The notes under the pieces are model-generated. The model had not been told where the DNA came from. It searched no databases and saw only the letters and a list, made by a program, of their open reading frames with translations. Shown here in pieces: positions 8,477 through 17,750 of a stretch of 64,000 nucleotides of DNA; position 1 is the first letter of the stretch; each line of letters opens with the position of its first letter. The DNA comes from Paracoccus sp. SMMA_5_TC. GTDB lineage: Bacteria; Pseudomonadota; Alphaproteobacteria; Rhodobacterales; Rhodobacteraceae. The position numbers and the translations under genes are program-made. The stretch spans positions 124,001 through 188,000 of the forward strand of contig NZ_CP102355.1 of NCBI RefSeq assembly GCF_009696685.2. Direction: 5' to 3'.

Positions 8477-9583
8477 GTGTTTCTGAATCTGGATGATCCC
8501 GAAGGCGATCTGGTCGAACTGACCCAGGCGCTGGTGGTGCCGCCCCTGAGCGAGGAACGCCTGCGCGAGCAGCCATCGGGTGTGGTCGACAGCGAAGGCC
8601 GCTTCGTCGCCAATTCCATCAGCTGGACCGACAGCCGGCGTCCGGTGAACAGCCAACCCCTTGTGCCCTGGGATCTGCCCGTCGACGAGCTGGACGGTCA
8701 CTATCTGTTTGGGGGCATCTTTTACGGCCATTTCGGCCATTTCATCGTGGAATCGCTGGCACGGCTATGGGCGCTGGACCGGGTTCAGGGACCGCTGGAC
8801 GGCATCATCTTTACCCCCAAGATCCAGCGCGTGAATGCCCGCACCGTCGCCGTCTATCGCGAGATGCTCGAGGCGATGGGGGTGCGCGTGCCGGTCGTCA
8901 TCGCCAGCCGCGCCACCCGCGTCGCGCGACTGTCGGTGCCGCGCCAGGGCTTTGGCATGTATGACCTCAGCGCCGGCAGCGCGGCCTTCCGCGATTATGT
9001 CAACCGTCACGCCGGTCGCGACATCGCCCCCGATGGCCCCGAGCGGCTTTACGTCTCGCGCACCCGGCTTGGGCCGCAGCGCGGCAGCATCCTGGGCGAG
9101 GCCCGCATCGAAGCCTATCTGGCCGACGAGGGCTATGAGATCTTTCATCCGCAACTGGCCAGCCAGAACGAACAGATTGCCCGATACAAGGCGGCGAAAT
9201 TCATCGTCGGCACCGACTGCTCGCCGCTGCATCTGCTGGGCTATGTCGGCAATGCCGATCAGAAGGCAGCCGTGCTGACCCGGCGCAGCATGGAAATCGG
9301 CGGTTTCCTGGTGCGGCAGTTGCAGGCGTTCAAGAACATGCAGGCGGTGGAAATCAACACCCTGGTCAACGACTGGATGCCCCAGCCCGGCAGCCGCCCC
9401 AGCCGCAGCTCCTGGGGCGAGGTGGATTTCCCGCGCATGCACGCAGAATTGCTGGCGGCGGGCATGATCCGTAACCCCACCCCCTGGCGCAACCTGACGG
9501 CCGATGAGCGTGCGGCCGAACTCGCGCGACTGGAACAGTCGCACAAGACCAGCTTCAAACCCTATCGCCAGGACGCGGCCTGA
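8477..9583 (+). CDS. Glycosyltransferase family 61 (DUF563) protein
   Basis: 368 residues with the GT61/DUF563 pattern: FGGIFYGHFGHFIVESLARL near residues 74-95, LYVSRTRLGPQRG near 192-205, a Glu-Gly-Tyr-Glu stretch, and a C-terminal VGTDCSPLHLLGY segment matching the donor-binding region. Family members transfer sugars such as xylose or GlcNAc in eukaryotes; in bacteria they are usually found in capsule or LPS loci. The start codon is GTG at 8477, preceded by a G-rich run that ends the upstream gene; the one-base gap implies coupling. Acceptor and sugar are unknown. Confidence 0.8.
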   Translation: MFLNLDDPEGDLVELTQALVVPPLSEERLREQPSGVVDSEGRFVANSISWTDSRRPVNSQPLVPWDLPVDELDGHYLFGGIFYGHFGHFIVESLARLWALDRVQGPLDGIIFTPKIQRVNARTVAVYREMLEAMGVRVPVVIASRATRVARLSVPRQGFGMYDLSAGSAAFRDYVNRHAGRDIAPDGPERLYVSRTRLGPQRGSILGEARIEAYLADEGYEIFHPQLASQNEQIARYKAAKFIVGTDCSPLHLLGYVGNADQKAAVLTRRSMEIGGFLVRQLQAFKNMQAVEINTLVNDWMPQPGSRPSRSSWGEVDFPRMHAELLAAGMIRNPTPWRNLTADERAAELARLEQSHKTSFKPYRQDAA

Positions 9584-9655
9584 CGCGAAACGGCTGGGTT
9601 TTCAGGGTGATCGGCGCTATCATGGTGGCGATCATGCCCTGTTCGGGGTGCTGCC

Positions 9656-10441
9656 ATGCGCTGGACGACCCTTTTGCCTGTCCTGCTGATCGGAACGCTT
9701 GCACTGCCCGGTCACGGGCGGGCGTGGTCGTTTTTCGACATCTTCGATCTGGAACGGCTGTTCGGACCGCTGTGGGGCAAGATGGACATGGCAACATCGG
9801 CACCTCCGCCCACAAGCAGCCCACCACCCATGACCGGCACGGACGGTGGCTTGCGGGCCTCGCGCATCTTTGCCGGGCCGGGCCAGTATCCGCCGCAGGA
9901 TTTCGCCGCCTATGGCATTGTCGCCTTTCCGGGGCTGGCGACCAGCGCCGATCGGCCGCGCCACCTGATGATCTGCGAAGCCTATGTCGCCAACCTGCCG
10001 AATGCCGATGCGCTGGACATCCCCGCCGCAGAACAGATGGTCACGGTCTGGCCGGTGGCCCAGGACAGCCTGGCCCAGGAACTGACCCGGACCGGCGGTA
10101 TCGCACCCTGCCCTGCTGCGGTCGACGGCTACAACCAGATGCTGGGCCTGCGGGCGCTGCGGCTGGCCGAACGGGCCGGGGCACGACCGGGCGACCGCCG
10201 CGGCCCGTTCCTGCTGGCCTGGAGCCCGGGGCGCCAGCACGGCCAGGACGGCGCGCATGTGCTGATCGCCGACCTGAGCCATGTGAACACCCCCGATCAG
10301 GCCGCCGCCGCCTTTCGCCGCTGGGCCCGCGACATCGAGGGGCAGCCCGAATTGTGGCAGCGCGGCTGGGACATGGAACGGCTGCGCCTGTCCCTGCGCA
10401 ACTGGGCCGACGATCTCGGCGCCCGCATCCTGCCGGAGTAA
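9656..10441 (+). CDS. Uncharacterised secreted protein
   Basis: 261 residues that I do not recognise. Residues 1-23 form a signal peptide (MRWTTLLPVLLIGTLALPGH, then GRA-WS). The mature part begins WSFFDIFDLERLFGPLWGK, followed by a Pro/Ser/Thr-rich linker (about 45-62) and a globular region with only two cysteines (about 104 and 152). The region DFAAYGIVAFPGL... and HLMICEAYVANLP suggests a compact alpha/beta fold. It is followed after three bases by a small membrane protein gene whose ribosome site (GGAG) is inside this gene's end, so the two are likely one unit acting at the envelope. Confidence 0.65.
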   Translation: MRWTTLLPVLLIGTLALPGHGRAWSFFDIFDLERLFGPLWGKMDMATSAPPPTSSPPPMTGTDGGLRASRIFAGPGQYPPQDFAAYGIVAFPGLATSADRPRHLMICEAYVANLPNADALDIPAAEQMVTVWPVAQDSLAQELTRTGGIAPCPAAVDGYNQMLGLRALRLAERAGARPGDRRGPFLLAWSPGRQHGQDGAHVLIADLSHVNTPDQAAAAFRRWARDIEGQPELWQRGWDMERLRLSLRNWADDLGARILPE

Positions 10442-10444
10442 GCC

Positions 10445-10732
10445 ATGAACCTGCTGGAACTGGTCAAGATCGCGGGGCCGGGCGGGCTGGCGGGGGCGCT
10501 GGTCGGGCTGGCCCTGGTCAGCTGGGTGCGCCCGGAAACCACGCAAGGCGCGCTGATCCTGATGCTGCTGTCGGTGGCCAGCGTCGGTGTGCTGGTGGGT
10601 CTGGCAGGGTTGGTCTGGCGCCGTCGCACCCCGCCCGATACGGAAAAAACCGATGCCGGAAAGCCGGGGGCCGGAAAGCCCCCTGCGCAAACCCCGCGCC
10701 CCAGACGCCCCCGCGGCGGCAAGGGCGGTTGA
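10445..10732 (+). CDS. Small two-helix membrane protein
   Basis: 95 residues: two hydrophobic helices (about 8-28 and 36-59) separated by a short loop WVRPETTQG, then a basic, Pro/Lys/Arg-rich cytosolic tail from about residue 60 to the end. I do not recognise a family. It is coupled to the secreted protein gene just upstream. A partner or anchor role for that protein is conceivable but cannot be shown. Confidence 0.55.
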   Translation: MNLLELVKIAGPGGLAGALVGLALVSWVRPETTQGALILMLLSVASVGVLVGLAGLVWRRRTPPDTEKTDAGKPGAGKPPAQTPRPRRPRGGKGG

Positions 10733-10737
10733 ACGGC

Positions 10738-10760
10738 TGCCCCGGCACCGGGCCGGGGCA
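10738..10760. terminator. Hairpin in the convergent gap before ettA
   Basis: An 8-bp perfect inverted repeat (TGCCCCGG / CCGGGGCA) with a 7-base loop fills the 34-base gap between the converging membrane protein and ettA genes. There is no T-run on either side, so if it terminates transcription it is not a textbook intrinsic terminator. Confidence 0.35.
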
Positions 10761-10766
10761 AGCGCC

Positions 10767-12422
10767 TCAGCGGGTGAACTTCTTGTATTTCACCCGCTTG
10801 GGTTCGATGGAATCCGGGCCCAGACGGCGGACCTTGTCGGCCTCGTAATCCTCGAAGTTGCCCTCGAACCATTCGACATGGGCATCGCCTTCAAAGGCGA
10901 GGATATGGGTGCACAGCCGGTCAAGGAAGAAGCGGTCGTGGCTGATGATGACCGCGCAGCCGGCAAAATCCTCCAGCGCCGCCTCGAGCGCCTGCAAGGT
11001 TTCCACGTCCAGGTCGTTCGTCGGTTCGTCCAGCAGCAGCACGTTGCCGCCTGATTTCAGCAGCTTGGCCATATGCACGCGGTTGCGTTCGCCGCCCGAC
11101 AGCAGGCCCACCTTTTTCTGCTGATCGCCACCCTTGAAGTTGAAGGCCGAGCAATAGGCGCGGCTGTTCATGGTGGCATCGCCCAGTTCGATCTGCTCTG
11201 CCCCGCCCGAGATTTCCTCCCAGACGGTCTTGTTGGGGTCAAGCGCATCGCGCGACTGATCGACATAGCTGAGCTTGACGGTATCGCCATAGACGATCTC
11301 GCCGGCGTCGGGTTGTTCCTGGCCCGTCAGCATCCGGAACAGCGTGGATTTCCCGGCGCCGTTCGGACCGATCACCCCGACGATGCCCCCCGGCGGCAGG
11401 CTGAATGTCAGATCCTCGATCAGCAGCTTGTCGCCCATGGCCTTTTTCAGGCCGGTGACCTCGATCACCTTGTTGCCCAGCCGTTCGCCGTTCGGAATGA
11501 TGATCTGGGCCCGGGTCAGCTTTTCACGTTCGGACTGGCTGGCCAGTTCGTTATAGGCGTTGATGCGGGCCTTCTGCTTGGCCTGGCGGGCCTTGGCGCC
11601 GGCCCGGATCCATTCCAGTTCGCGTTCCAGCGTCTTTTGCCGCGCCTTGTCCTCGCGCGCTTCCTGTTCCAGGCGCTTGGCTTTCTGTTCCAGCCAGGCA
11701 GAATAGTTGCCCTCGTAGGGGATGCCGCGGCCGCGATCCAGTTCCAGGATCCAGCCGGTGATGTCATCCAGGAAATAGCGGTCGTGGGTGACGATCAGGA
11801 TGGTGCCGGGATATTCGATCAGGTGCTTTTGCAACCAGGCGATGGTTTCGGCGTCCAGGTGGTTGGTCGGTTCGTCCAGCAACAGCATGTCGGGCTGTTC
11901 CAGCAGCAGCTTGCAGAGCGCCACCCGCCGCTTTTCGCCGCCCGACAGTGTGCTGACATCGGCATCATCGGGCGGGCAGCGCAGGGCCTCCATCGCCACG
12001 TCCACCTGGCTGTCCAGATCCCACAGGTTCTCGGCGTCGATCTCGTCCTGAAGCCGCGCCATTTCCTCGGCGGTTTCGTCGGAATAGTTCATCGCCAGTT
12101 CGTTGTAACGGTCCAGCTTGGCCTGCTTGGCCTTGACGCCTTCCATCACGTTGCCGCGCACGTTCAGCGCGGGATCCAGTTCCGGCTCCTGCGGCAGATA
12201 GCCGACCGTGGCCCCCTTGGCGGCCCAGGCCTCGCCGGTGAAGTCCTTGTCCCAGCCGGCCATGACGCGCAGCAGGGTCGACTTGCCGGCGCCGTTGACG
12301 CCGACCACGCCGATCTTGACCCCGGGAAGAAAGTTCAGGCGGATGTTCTCGAACACCTTCTTGCCGCCCGGATAGGTCTTGGACACGCCGTCCATGTGAT
12401 AGACATACTGGTAGGAGGCCAT
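10767..12422 (-). CDS. ettA: EttA, energy-dependent translational throttle ATPase
   Basis: 551 residues, the expected length for the ABC-F protein EttA. EttA binds the ribosomal E site and gates the first peptide bond according to the ATP/ADP ratio. Two ABC domains are present: Walker [10 protein letters not shown] at residues 41-49 with signature LSGGEKRRV and [11 protein letters not shown]; and a second GPNGAGKST near 350 with LSGGERNRV and [11 protein letters not shown]. Between them is the basic P-site tRNA-interaction motif region ([19 protein letters not shown]). The N-terminus [20 protein letters not shown] is characteristic. It is the last of three minus-strand genes after rimO and a sulfotransferase. 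Confidence 0.95.
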   Translation of the reverse strand: MASYQYVYHMDGVSKTYPGGKKVFENIRLNFLPGVKIGVVGVNGAGKSTLLRVMAGWDKDFTGEAWAAKGATVGYLPQEPELDPALNVRGNVMEGVKAKQAKLDRYNELAMNYSDETAEEMARLQDEIDAENLWDLDSQVDVAMEALRCPPDDADVSTLSGGEKRRVALCKLLLEQPDMLLLDEPTNHLDAETIAWLQKHLIEYPGTILIVTHDRYFLDDITGWILELDRGRGIPYEGNYSAWLEQKAKRLEQEAREDKARQKTLERELEWIRAGAKARQAKQKARINAYNELASQSEREKLTRAQIIIPNGERLGNKVIEVTGLKKAMGDKLLIEDLTFSLPPGGIVGVIGPNGAGKSTLFRMLTGQEQPDAGEIVYGDTVKLSYVDQSRDALDPNKTVWEEISGGAEQIELGDATMNSRAYCSAFNFKGGDQQKKVGLLSGGERNRVHMAKLLKSGGNVLLLDEPTNDLDVETLQALEAALEDFAGCAVIISHDRFFLDRLCTHILAFEGDAHVEWFEGNFEDYEADKVRRLGPDSIEPKRVKYKKFTR

Positions 12423-12496
12423 GCGCTTTTTCCCGTCTGATGATCTGTCAGTGTCGGGCGCTATTTAGTCCAGAGCCATCCAAAGGGAAAGCCGCC

Positions 12497-13354
12497 CTAG
12501 CGCATGCGGCTGGTGAAATCGCTGCCGAAATGATCCTGAAGGAACTGGAACTGCGACTCCAGCCGGGCGCGCAGGCGCTGGCGCGCGGCATCGGGCACCG
12601 AAAGCGTGCGGTCCGAGGCAAAGACCTTGCGCCCGGGTTCGCGATAGTCGTGCGGGGGCAGGCCCAGGAAAGCCTCGACCTGCCGCAGCAATCCGACGGG
12701 ATCGCGGGCGATCTGGCCAAAGGGCAGGAACAGCAGCCGGTCGGGGCCGAAGCGCGCCGACCAGCGCGGCACATAGTTTTGATAATCGCCCCGGTCCAGC
12801 AGCACCGGATCCTCGACCTCGGCCAGCCAGTCCTGCAGGCTGGCGGGTTTGCGGCGCGCGCGGGTCAAGTTCATCTTCAACTGCGATATCGCCCGGTCGA
12901 CCGGATGGCGGATGATATAGACAAACCGGGCCTGCGGCAGGAATTCGGCGACGAAATCGACCCCTTCCGGCGGCAGGGTGGAATATTCCGGGGTCACGTC
13001 CAGGGTGCGGGCATGCTGCGGCGCCGGCGCAAACACCAGCTTGTACCAGTGGTTGGTGAACATCGGCTCGCGCGTAATGCGGTCGAGATAGCGCAGCAGC
13101 GGTTCGGGCACGGTCTCGCCGCGCGCCTCGTGGCGCTTGATGATGTTCAGCCGCGCGCGCCGGAAGTGCCAGGGCAGCCAGGCGCGATGTTCCGGCACGA
13201 AGCGGTGGTTGAAGAACTGCACCTCCTTGAAGGGCGGGGTCCAGACATCGGGCCGCTGGCCCAGCATCTGCGACAGCCAGGTGGTGCCGGCCTTTTGCGC
13301 GCCGATGCCCAGGAAGTCGGGCTTGCGCGGCTTGCCCTCGGGATCCCAGTTCAC
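12497..13354 (-). CDS. PAPS-dependent sulfotransferase
   Basis: 285 residues. The 5'-phosphosulfate loop is GIGAQKAGTTWL (from about residue 17), and the 3'-phosphate contact is IIRHPVDRAISQLKMN (about 145-160), the two hallmarks of cytosolic-type sulfotransferases that use PAPS. The region PPFKEVQFFNH corresponds to the bacterial Stf0/NodH-like group, which sulfates surface carbohydrates or lipids. No ATG fits; the GTG at 13354 gives a start just before PDFLGIGAQKAGTT and lies 31 bases after the rimO stop, so it is preferred over reading upstream into rimO. The acceptor is unknown, though a GT61 gene lies 3 kb away. Confidence 0.85.
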   Translation of the reverse strand: MNWDPEGKPRKPDFLGIGAQKAGTTWLSQMLGQRPDVWTPPFKEVQFFNHRFVPEHRAWLPWHFRRARLNIIKRHEARGETVPEPLLRYLDRITREPMFTNHWYKLVFAPAPQHARTLDVTPEYSTLPPEGVDFVAEFLPQARFVYIIRHPVDRAISQLKMNLTRARRKPASLQDWLAEVEDPVLLDRGDYQNYVPRWSARFGPDRLLFLPFGQIARDPVGLLRQVEAFLGLPPHDYREPGRKVFASDRTLSVPDAARQRLRARLESQFQFLQDHFGSDFTSRMR

Positions 13355-13385
13355 AGCCGTCCCTGCCCCTGTCCTGCTGCCCCGG

Positions 13386-14753
13386 TCAGAGCCGCCCCCA
13401 CAGGTCGTATTCGCCGGCCTCGTCCACGGTGACGGTGACGATGTCGCCGGGGGAAAGCTGTTCGAAGCCTTCGTCGATGAACAGGTTGCCGTCGATTTCG
13501 GGGGCATCGGCCTTGGTCCGGCAGGTGGCGCCGTCGTCATCGACGCTGTCCACGATCACCTCGAGCCGGCGACCGACCTTGGCGGCAAGCCGGGCTTCGG
13601 AAATCGCCTGGGCCTTCTGCATGAAGCGATCCCAGCGGTCCTGCTTGACCTCGTCGGGGACGTGATCGGGCAGGTCATTGGCGCGGGCACCCTTGACGTT
13701 TTCGTATTGGAAGCAGCCGACGCGATCCAGCTGCGCCTCGTCAAGCCAGTCCAGCAGGGTCTGGAATTCGGCCTCGGTCTCGCCCGGATAGCCGACGATG
13801 AAGGTCGAACGCAGGGTGATCTCGGGGCAGGCGGACCGCCAGGCGGCGATCTCGTCCAGGGTTTTCGCCGCCGCCGCCGGCCGGGCCATGCGTTTCAGCG
13901 TATCGGGATGGGCGTGCTGGAACGGAATGTCCAGATAGGGCAGCACCAGCCCCTCGGCCATCAGCGGGATCAGTTCGCGCACATGAGGATAGGGATAGAC
14001 GTAATGCAGCCGCACCCATGCGCCCAGGGATCCCAGATCGCGGGCCAGATCGGTGATATGGGCGCGGTGGCCGCGTTCGGTGGCGAACTTGCGGTCCACC
14101 CCATAGGCCGAGGTATCCTGGCTGATGACCAGCAATTCGCGCACCCCGGATTCGACCAGCTTTTCGGCCTCGCGCAGCACCGCATGGGCGGGGCGGCTGA
14201 CCAGCTTGCCGCGCATGTCGGGGATGATGCAGAACTTGCAGGCGTGGTTGCAGCCCTCGGAAATCTTCAGATAGCTGTAATGGCGCGGGGTCAGCTTTAC
14301 CCCGCTGGCCGGCATCAGGTCGATGAAGGGGTCGGGGCTGGGCGGCACGGCAAGATGCACGGCATCCAGCACCTGTTCGTATTGCTGCGGCCCGGTCACC
14401 GCCAGCACGCTGGGATGGGCGCCGGTGATGTATTCGGGCTCGGCCCCCAGGCAGCCGGTGACGATCACCTTGCCGTTTTCGGCCAGGGCCTCGCCGATGG
14501 CCTGCAACGATTCGGCCTTGGCCGAATCCAGAAAGCCGCAGGTGTTCACGATCACCGCGCCCGCGCCCTTGTAGTCGGGACTGATGGCATAACCCTCGGC
14601 GCGCAGCCGGGTCAGGATGCGTTCGCTGTCCACCAGCGCCTTGGGACAGCCCAGGCTGACCATGCCGATGGTCGGCTGCCCTTCCCTTCGCGTGGTGTCG
14701 AAGATCGGGCTGGGGGCAAGATCGGGGCGCAGCAGGGGCGGGTTCTGGGTCAT
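13386..14753 (-). CDS. rimO: RimO, ribosomal protein S12 methylthiotransferase
   Basis: 455 residues from the start chosen here (ATG followed by TQNPPLL). RimO is a radical-SAM enzyme that adds a methylthio group to Asp88 of ribosomal protein S12. The N-terminal methylthiotransferase domain has the cysteines of [16 protein letters not shown] and VIVNTCGF; the radical-SAM motif [11 protein letters not shown] binds the second cluster; a TRAM domain ends the protein. Upstream in-frame ATGs at 14762 and 14795 are possible, and none has a clear ribosome site, so the exact start is uncertain. Downstream follow a sulfotransferase and ettA; both rimO and ettA act on the ribosome. Confidence 0.94.
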   Translation of the reverse strand: MTQNPPLLRPDLAPSPIFDTTRREGQPTIGMVSLGCPKALVDSERILTRLRAEGYAISPDYKGAGAVIVNTCGFLDSAKAESLQAIGEALAENGKVIVTGCLGAEPEYITGAHPSVLAVTGPQQYEQVLDAVHLAVPPSPDPFIDLMPASGVKLTPRHYSYLKISEGCNHACKFCIIPDMRGKLVSRPAHAVLREAEKLVESGVRELLVISQDTSAYGVDRKFATERGHRAHITDLARDLGSLGAWVRLHYVYPYPHVRELIPLMAEGLVLPYLDIPFQHAHPDTLKRMARPAAAAKTLDEIAAWRSACPEITLRSTFIVGYPGETEAEFQTLLDWLDEAQLDRVGCFQYENVKGARANDLPDHVPDEVKQDRWDRFMQKAQAISEARLAAKVGRRLEVIVDSVDDDGATCRTKADAPEIDGNLFIDEGFEQLSPGDIVTVTVDEAGEYDLWGRL

Positions 14754-14885
14754 GGCGGGCATATAATCGCAAGCGCGGCCGTTGTTAAGCGGCAAGCGCG
14801 CCGGCGGCTCGCCGGATCGTCATTTTGCAGCCGGGGGCGTTTCGGGACATAGTGGCGGGCACCCTGAACAGCAGATGCCCGATCC

Positions 14886-15359
14886 ATGATGACCAAAGCC
14901 GCCCGCCCCGTCCTGCACCTTGCCGCTTGCCTGCTGGCGCTGGCCCTGCCGCTGGCGGGGCTTTCGCCGCAGGCCCAGGCCCAGCCCGCCAAGGCGCGCC
15001 CCATCGTCATCGCCAACAACAAGGGCGGCAACGTGCTCGAGGCGATCAAGTATCGCCAGCAGTTGGCCGCCAGCGGCAGGCCGGTTGAAATCCGCGGCTA
15101 TTGCCGGTCGGCCTGCACCATCTATATCACCCTGCCCAACGCCTGCCTGGGCCCCAAGGCTACTGTGGGCTTTCACGCGCCCCGCATCCCCGGCACCACC
15201 ATCATCCCCCCGATCGTGGACGAGCTGATGGCCAATTATTACCGCAACGGCATCCGCCGGATGTGGAATGCGCAATGGCGCCATTCGCTGCAGATGCACC
15301 GCATCAGCGCCCGCGAATATGTGCGGCTGGACCCGCAGACTCGGCTGTGCCCGAAATAG
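14886..15359 (+). CDS. Secreted ClpP/crotonase-like small protein
   Basis: 157 residues with a signal peptide ending QAQA at about residue 32. The mature 125 residues resemble the periplasmic ClpP-like group (COG3904): an N-terminal beta strand PIVIANNKGGN, then GYCRSACTIY with Ser75, then a strand VGFHAPR with His97. The Ser-to-His distance of 22 residues is close to that of the ClpP Ser/His pair, so a serine hydrolase is possible; the third residue is not clear. Cysteines at 73, 77 and 87 surround the serine and may be disulfide-bonded. The gene starts ATGATG, so the first methionine is arbitrary. Confidence 0.6.
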   Translation: MMTKAARPVLHLAACLLALALPLAGLSPQAQAQPAKARPIVIANNKGGNVLEAIKYRQQLAASGRPVEIRGYCRSACTIYITLPNACLGPKATVGFHAPRIPGTTIIPPIVDELMANYYRNGIRRMWNAQWRHSLQMHRISAREYVRLDPQTRLCPK

Positions 15360-15495
15360 CCGGGCCGGATCGTGCAGGACAGCCTCGGCAGAATCGTGCC
15401 GATGACTGGCATGAATCCCTGCGCCCTCGCTTCGTTTCCGCACCATCAGGCGTTAACAGCCCGTCACCAGCCAGATCCACCGACAAGGATACGCC

Positions 15496-15972
15496 ATGAA
15501 GAGCCACCGTTTTCTGACCGCCGCCACCGTCGCCCTGGCGCTGCTGGCCAGCGGCCCAGCCTTCGCCGACAAGGCACATGGCAAGGGGCATGGCGGCAAG
15601 CATGCGCATCAGGATCACCCCCATCATCGCCACGCTCGGAAACATGACCACGACAAGCATGGCCACCGCCATGGCAAGCACGCCCGGCAGGTCGAATACC
15701 GCTATCTCGACTGCCCGCCGGGGCTGGCCAAGAAGGATCCGGCCTGCGTCCCCCCCGGTCAGGCCCGCAAGATCGTTCGCGATTACGGGCTGGGCGTCGG
15801 GCAGATCCTGCCGCGCGATCGTTACATCCGCATCAGCGACCCCTATCGCTACGATCTCGAGCCGCGGCCCGGCTGGGACTATTATCGCGGCGACGATGCC
15901 ATCTATCGGGTGGACAGCAGCACCCGCAAGATACTGGCGGTGCTGAACCTGATCAGCGCCTTTTCCAACTAG
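15496..15972 (+). CDS. Secreted histidine-rich protein
   Basis: 158 residues. Signal peptide 1-24 (MKSHRFLTAATVALALLASG, cut after AFA). Residues 25-65 hold about 14 histidines mixed with Lys, Gly and Asp, a probable metal-binding segment. The C-terminal half contains DCPPGLAKKDPACVPPGQARK, a conserved block in small periplasmic proteins of Rhodobacteraceae, and ends with a short hydrophobic stretch. This C-terminal layout resembles RcnB-like proteins. A role in metal buffering at the periplasm is inferred from the composition; no metal gene is adjacent. Database copies are sometimes mislabelled as excinuclease. Confidence 0.65.
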   Translation: MKSHRFLTAATVALALLASGPAFADKAHGKGHGGKHAHQDHPHHRHARKHDHDKHGHRHGKHARQVEYRYLDCPPGLAKKDPACVPPGQARKIVRDYGLGVGQILPRDRYIRISDPYRYDLEPRPGWDYYRGDDAIYRVDSSTRKILAVLNLISAFSN

Positions 15973-15997
15973 CGCGCCCGGGCGGGCGGCGGCGCGG

Positions 15998-16759
15998 TCA
16001 TTCGCGCAGCCGCCAGCCGGTCAGGAAGATCCAGCGGATTGCCAACAGACAGACTGCGATCACCGCCACCACGGCTGCCAGCGACAAGCCCACCGGCACG
16101 TCGGCCAGGCCGAAAAAGCTCCATCGAAAGCCGGAAATCAGGTAAAGCACCGGGTTCAGCTTGGCCACGCCCTGCCAGAACGGTGGCAGCATCGAGGCCG
16201 AATAGAAGGCCCCGCCCAGAAACACCAGCGGCGTGATGACCATCATCGGGACGATCTGCAACTGCTCGAACGACTTCGCCCACAGCCCGATGATGAAGCC
16301 CAAGAGCGAAAACGCCACCGCCGTCAGCAGCAGAAAGGCCAGCATCCACAGCGGATGCGCGATATGCACGCCGTTGAAGGCAAAGCTGGTGACCAGGATC
16401 ACCAGGGCGATCAGCACCGCCTTGGCGGCCGCCGCGCCGACATAGCCCAGCGTCACCTCGATCCAGCCGGCCGGCGCCACCAGGATTTCATAGATCGTCC
16501 CCGAGAACTTGGGGAAATAGATGCCGAAGCTGGCATTGCTGACCGATTGTTGCAGCACCGTCAGCATCATCAGCCCCGGCACGATGAAGGCGCCATAGCT
16601 GATGCCTTCGATGGCCTGGATGCGACCGCCGATCGCCGCGCCGAACACCACGAAATACAGCACCGTCGACAGCACCGGCGAGGCCAGCGATTGCCAGACC
16701 GTGCGAAAGAACCGCGCCATTTCGTGGCCGAAGATCGCGCGCACCGATTGCCAGTTCAT
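15998..16759 (-). CDS. ABC-2 type transporter permease
   Basis: 253 residues with six predicted membrane helices, beginning [20 protein letters not shown] and containing the ABC-2 core [20 protein letters not shown] and the [30 protein letters not shown] region that defines the family. It forms an inner-membrane exporter with the ATPase encoded just upstream; their genes overlap by ATGA. Members of this group resemble the YadH/NodJ permeases, which export polysaccharides or small molecules. Substrate is unknown. A second, unpaired ABC-2 permease lies at 51604-52425. Confidence 0.9.
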   Translation of the reverse strand: MNWQSVRAIFGHEMARFFRTVWQSLASPVLSTVLYFVVFGAAIGGRIQAIEGISYGAFIVPGLMMLTVLQQSVSNASFGIYFPKFSGTIYEILVAPAGWIEVTLGYVGAAAAKAVLIALVILVTSFAFNGVHIAHPLWMLAFLLLTAVAFSLLGFIIGLWAKSFEQLQIVPMMVITPLVFLGGAFYSASMLPPFWQGVAKLNPVLYLISGFRWSFFGLADVPVGLSLAAVVAVIAVCLLAIRWIFLTGWRLRE

Positions 16760-17685
16760 GCCGGTTGCTCCTCGACCAGGGACATGAAGATTTCCTCGAG
16801 GCTGCTTTCCTTGGTGGCGATGTCCCGCACCGCGATGCCATGGGCGGCGATATCGGCCAGGAGCCGCGCGATGCCGCTGCGCGCGCCGCGCGTGTCGTAG
16901 CTATAGTTCAGCGACAGCCCGTCGCTCGCCAGTTCCAGCCCGCGCCCGCGCAGATCCTCGGGCAGCGTGGCCAGGGGCTGGGACAGGGTCACGGTCAGGT
17001 GCTTCTTGCCGAATTCGCCCATCAGCTCGTCCTTGGGCCGCACCAGCAGCAACTGGCCCTTGCTGATGACGCCGACGCGGTCGGCCATGTCCTCGGCCTC
17101 TTCGAGGTAATGGGTGGTCAGGATGATGGTGACGCCCTGGGCGCGCAGATCGCGCACCACGGCCCACATCTCGCGGCGCAGGGTGACATCGACGCCGGCG
17201 GTGGGTTCGTCCAGAAACAGCACCTTGGGCCGATGCGACAGCGCCTTGGCGATCAGCACCCGCCGCTTCATGCCGCCCGACAATTCGCGCGTGCGGGCGA
17301 AACGCTTGTCCCACAGCGCCAGGCTGCGCAGCAGCTGTTCCAGATAGGCCTCGTCGGGGCCCAGCCCGTAAAGCCCGCGGGTAAAGCGCACGCAGTCGAT
17401 CACCTGCTCGAACGGTTCGAGCGCGATTTCCTGCGGCACCAGCCCGATCAGCTTGCGCGCCGCGCGCCAGTCGCGGCGGATGTCGTGCCCGCCGACGCAC
17501 ACCGTGCCGCTGCTGGGCACCACCAACCCGCAGATGATCGAGATCAGCGTGGTCTTGCCGGCGCCGTTCGGGCCCAGCAGGGCCAGAATCTCGCCTTCGT
17601 GGATCTGCAGGGACACCTGGTCCAGGGCGGCGGTGCCGCTGTCATAGATTTTCGACAGGCGCTCGATGTCGATGATGGGGGTCAT
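16756..17685 (-). CDS. ABC transporter ATP-binding protein (ABC-2 export type)
   Basis: 309 residues: Walker [12 protein letters not shown] (about 40-48), signature [10 protein letters not shown], Walker [14 protein letters not shown], and a C-terminal extension of about 80 residues. The C-terminus (SLEEIFMSL) is typical of NodI/CcmA-like drug and polysaccharide exporters. The reading frame stays open far upstream into the plsC region, but ATG at 17685 is preceded by GGAGG six bases away and starts the ABC homology exactly, so that start is used. The stop overlaps the permease start. The neighbour plsC on the same strand is 65 bases upstream. Confidence 0.92.
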   Translation of the reverse strand: MTPIIDIERLSKIYDSGTAALDQVSLQIHEGEILALLGPNGAGKTTLISIICGLVVPSSGTVCVGGHDIRRDWRAARKLIGLVPQEIALEPFEQVIDCVRFTRGLYGLGPDEAYLEQLLRSLALWDKRFARTRELSGGMKRRVLIAKALSHRPKVLFLDEPTAGVDVTLRREMWAVVRDLRAQGVTIILTTHYLEEAEDMADRVGVISKGQLLLVRPKDELMGEFGKKHLTVTLSQPLATLPEDLRGRGLELASDGLSLNYSYDTRGARSGIARLLADIAAHGIAVRDIATKESSLEEIFMSLVEEQPA

Positions 17686-17750
17686 GCCGTCCTCCGTGAC
17701 GCAGGCGCAGATTGACCCGCAGCGCGTCGCGGTTGCAACCCCCGAAACGG

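Noticed and set aside
9607..10848. A 413-codon open frame over the secreted-protein gene
   Set aside because: Another frame over the same bases has a signal peptide and a natural composition; this one is Arg/Gly-rich shadow.
11073..12440. A 455-codon open frame opposite ettA
   Set aside because: The opposite strand has intact ABC-F motifs; this frame has only Leu/Gly/Gln-rich shadow sequence.
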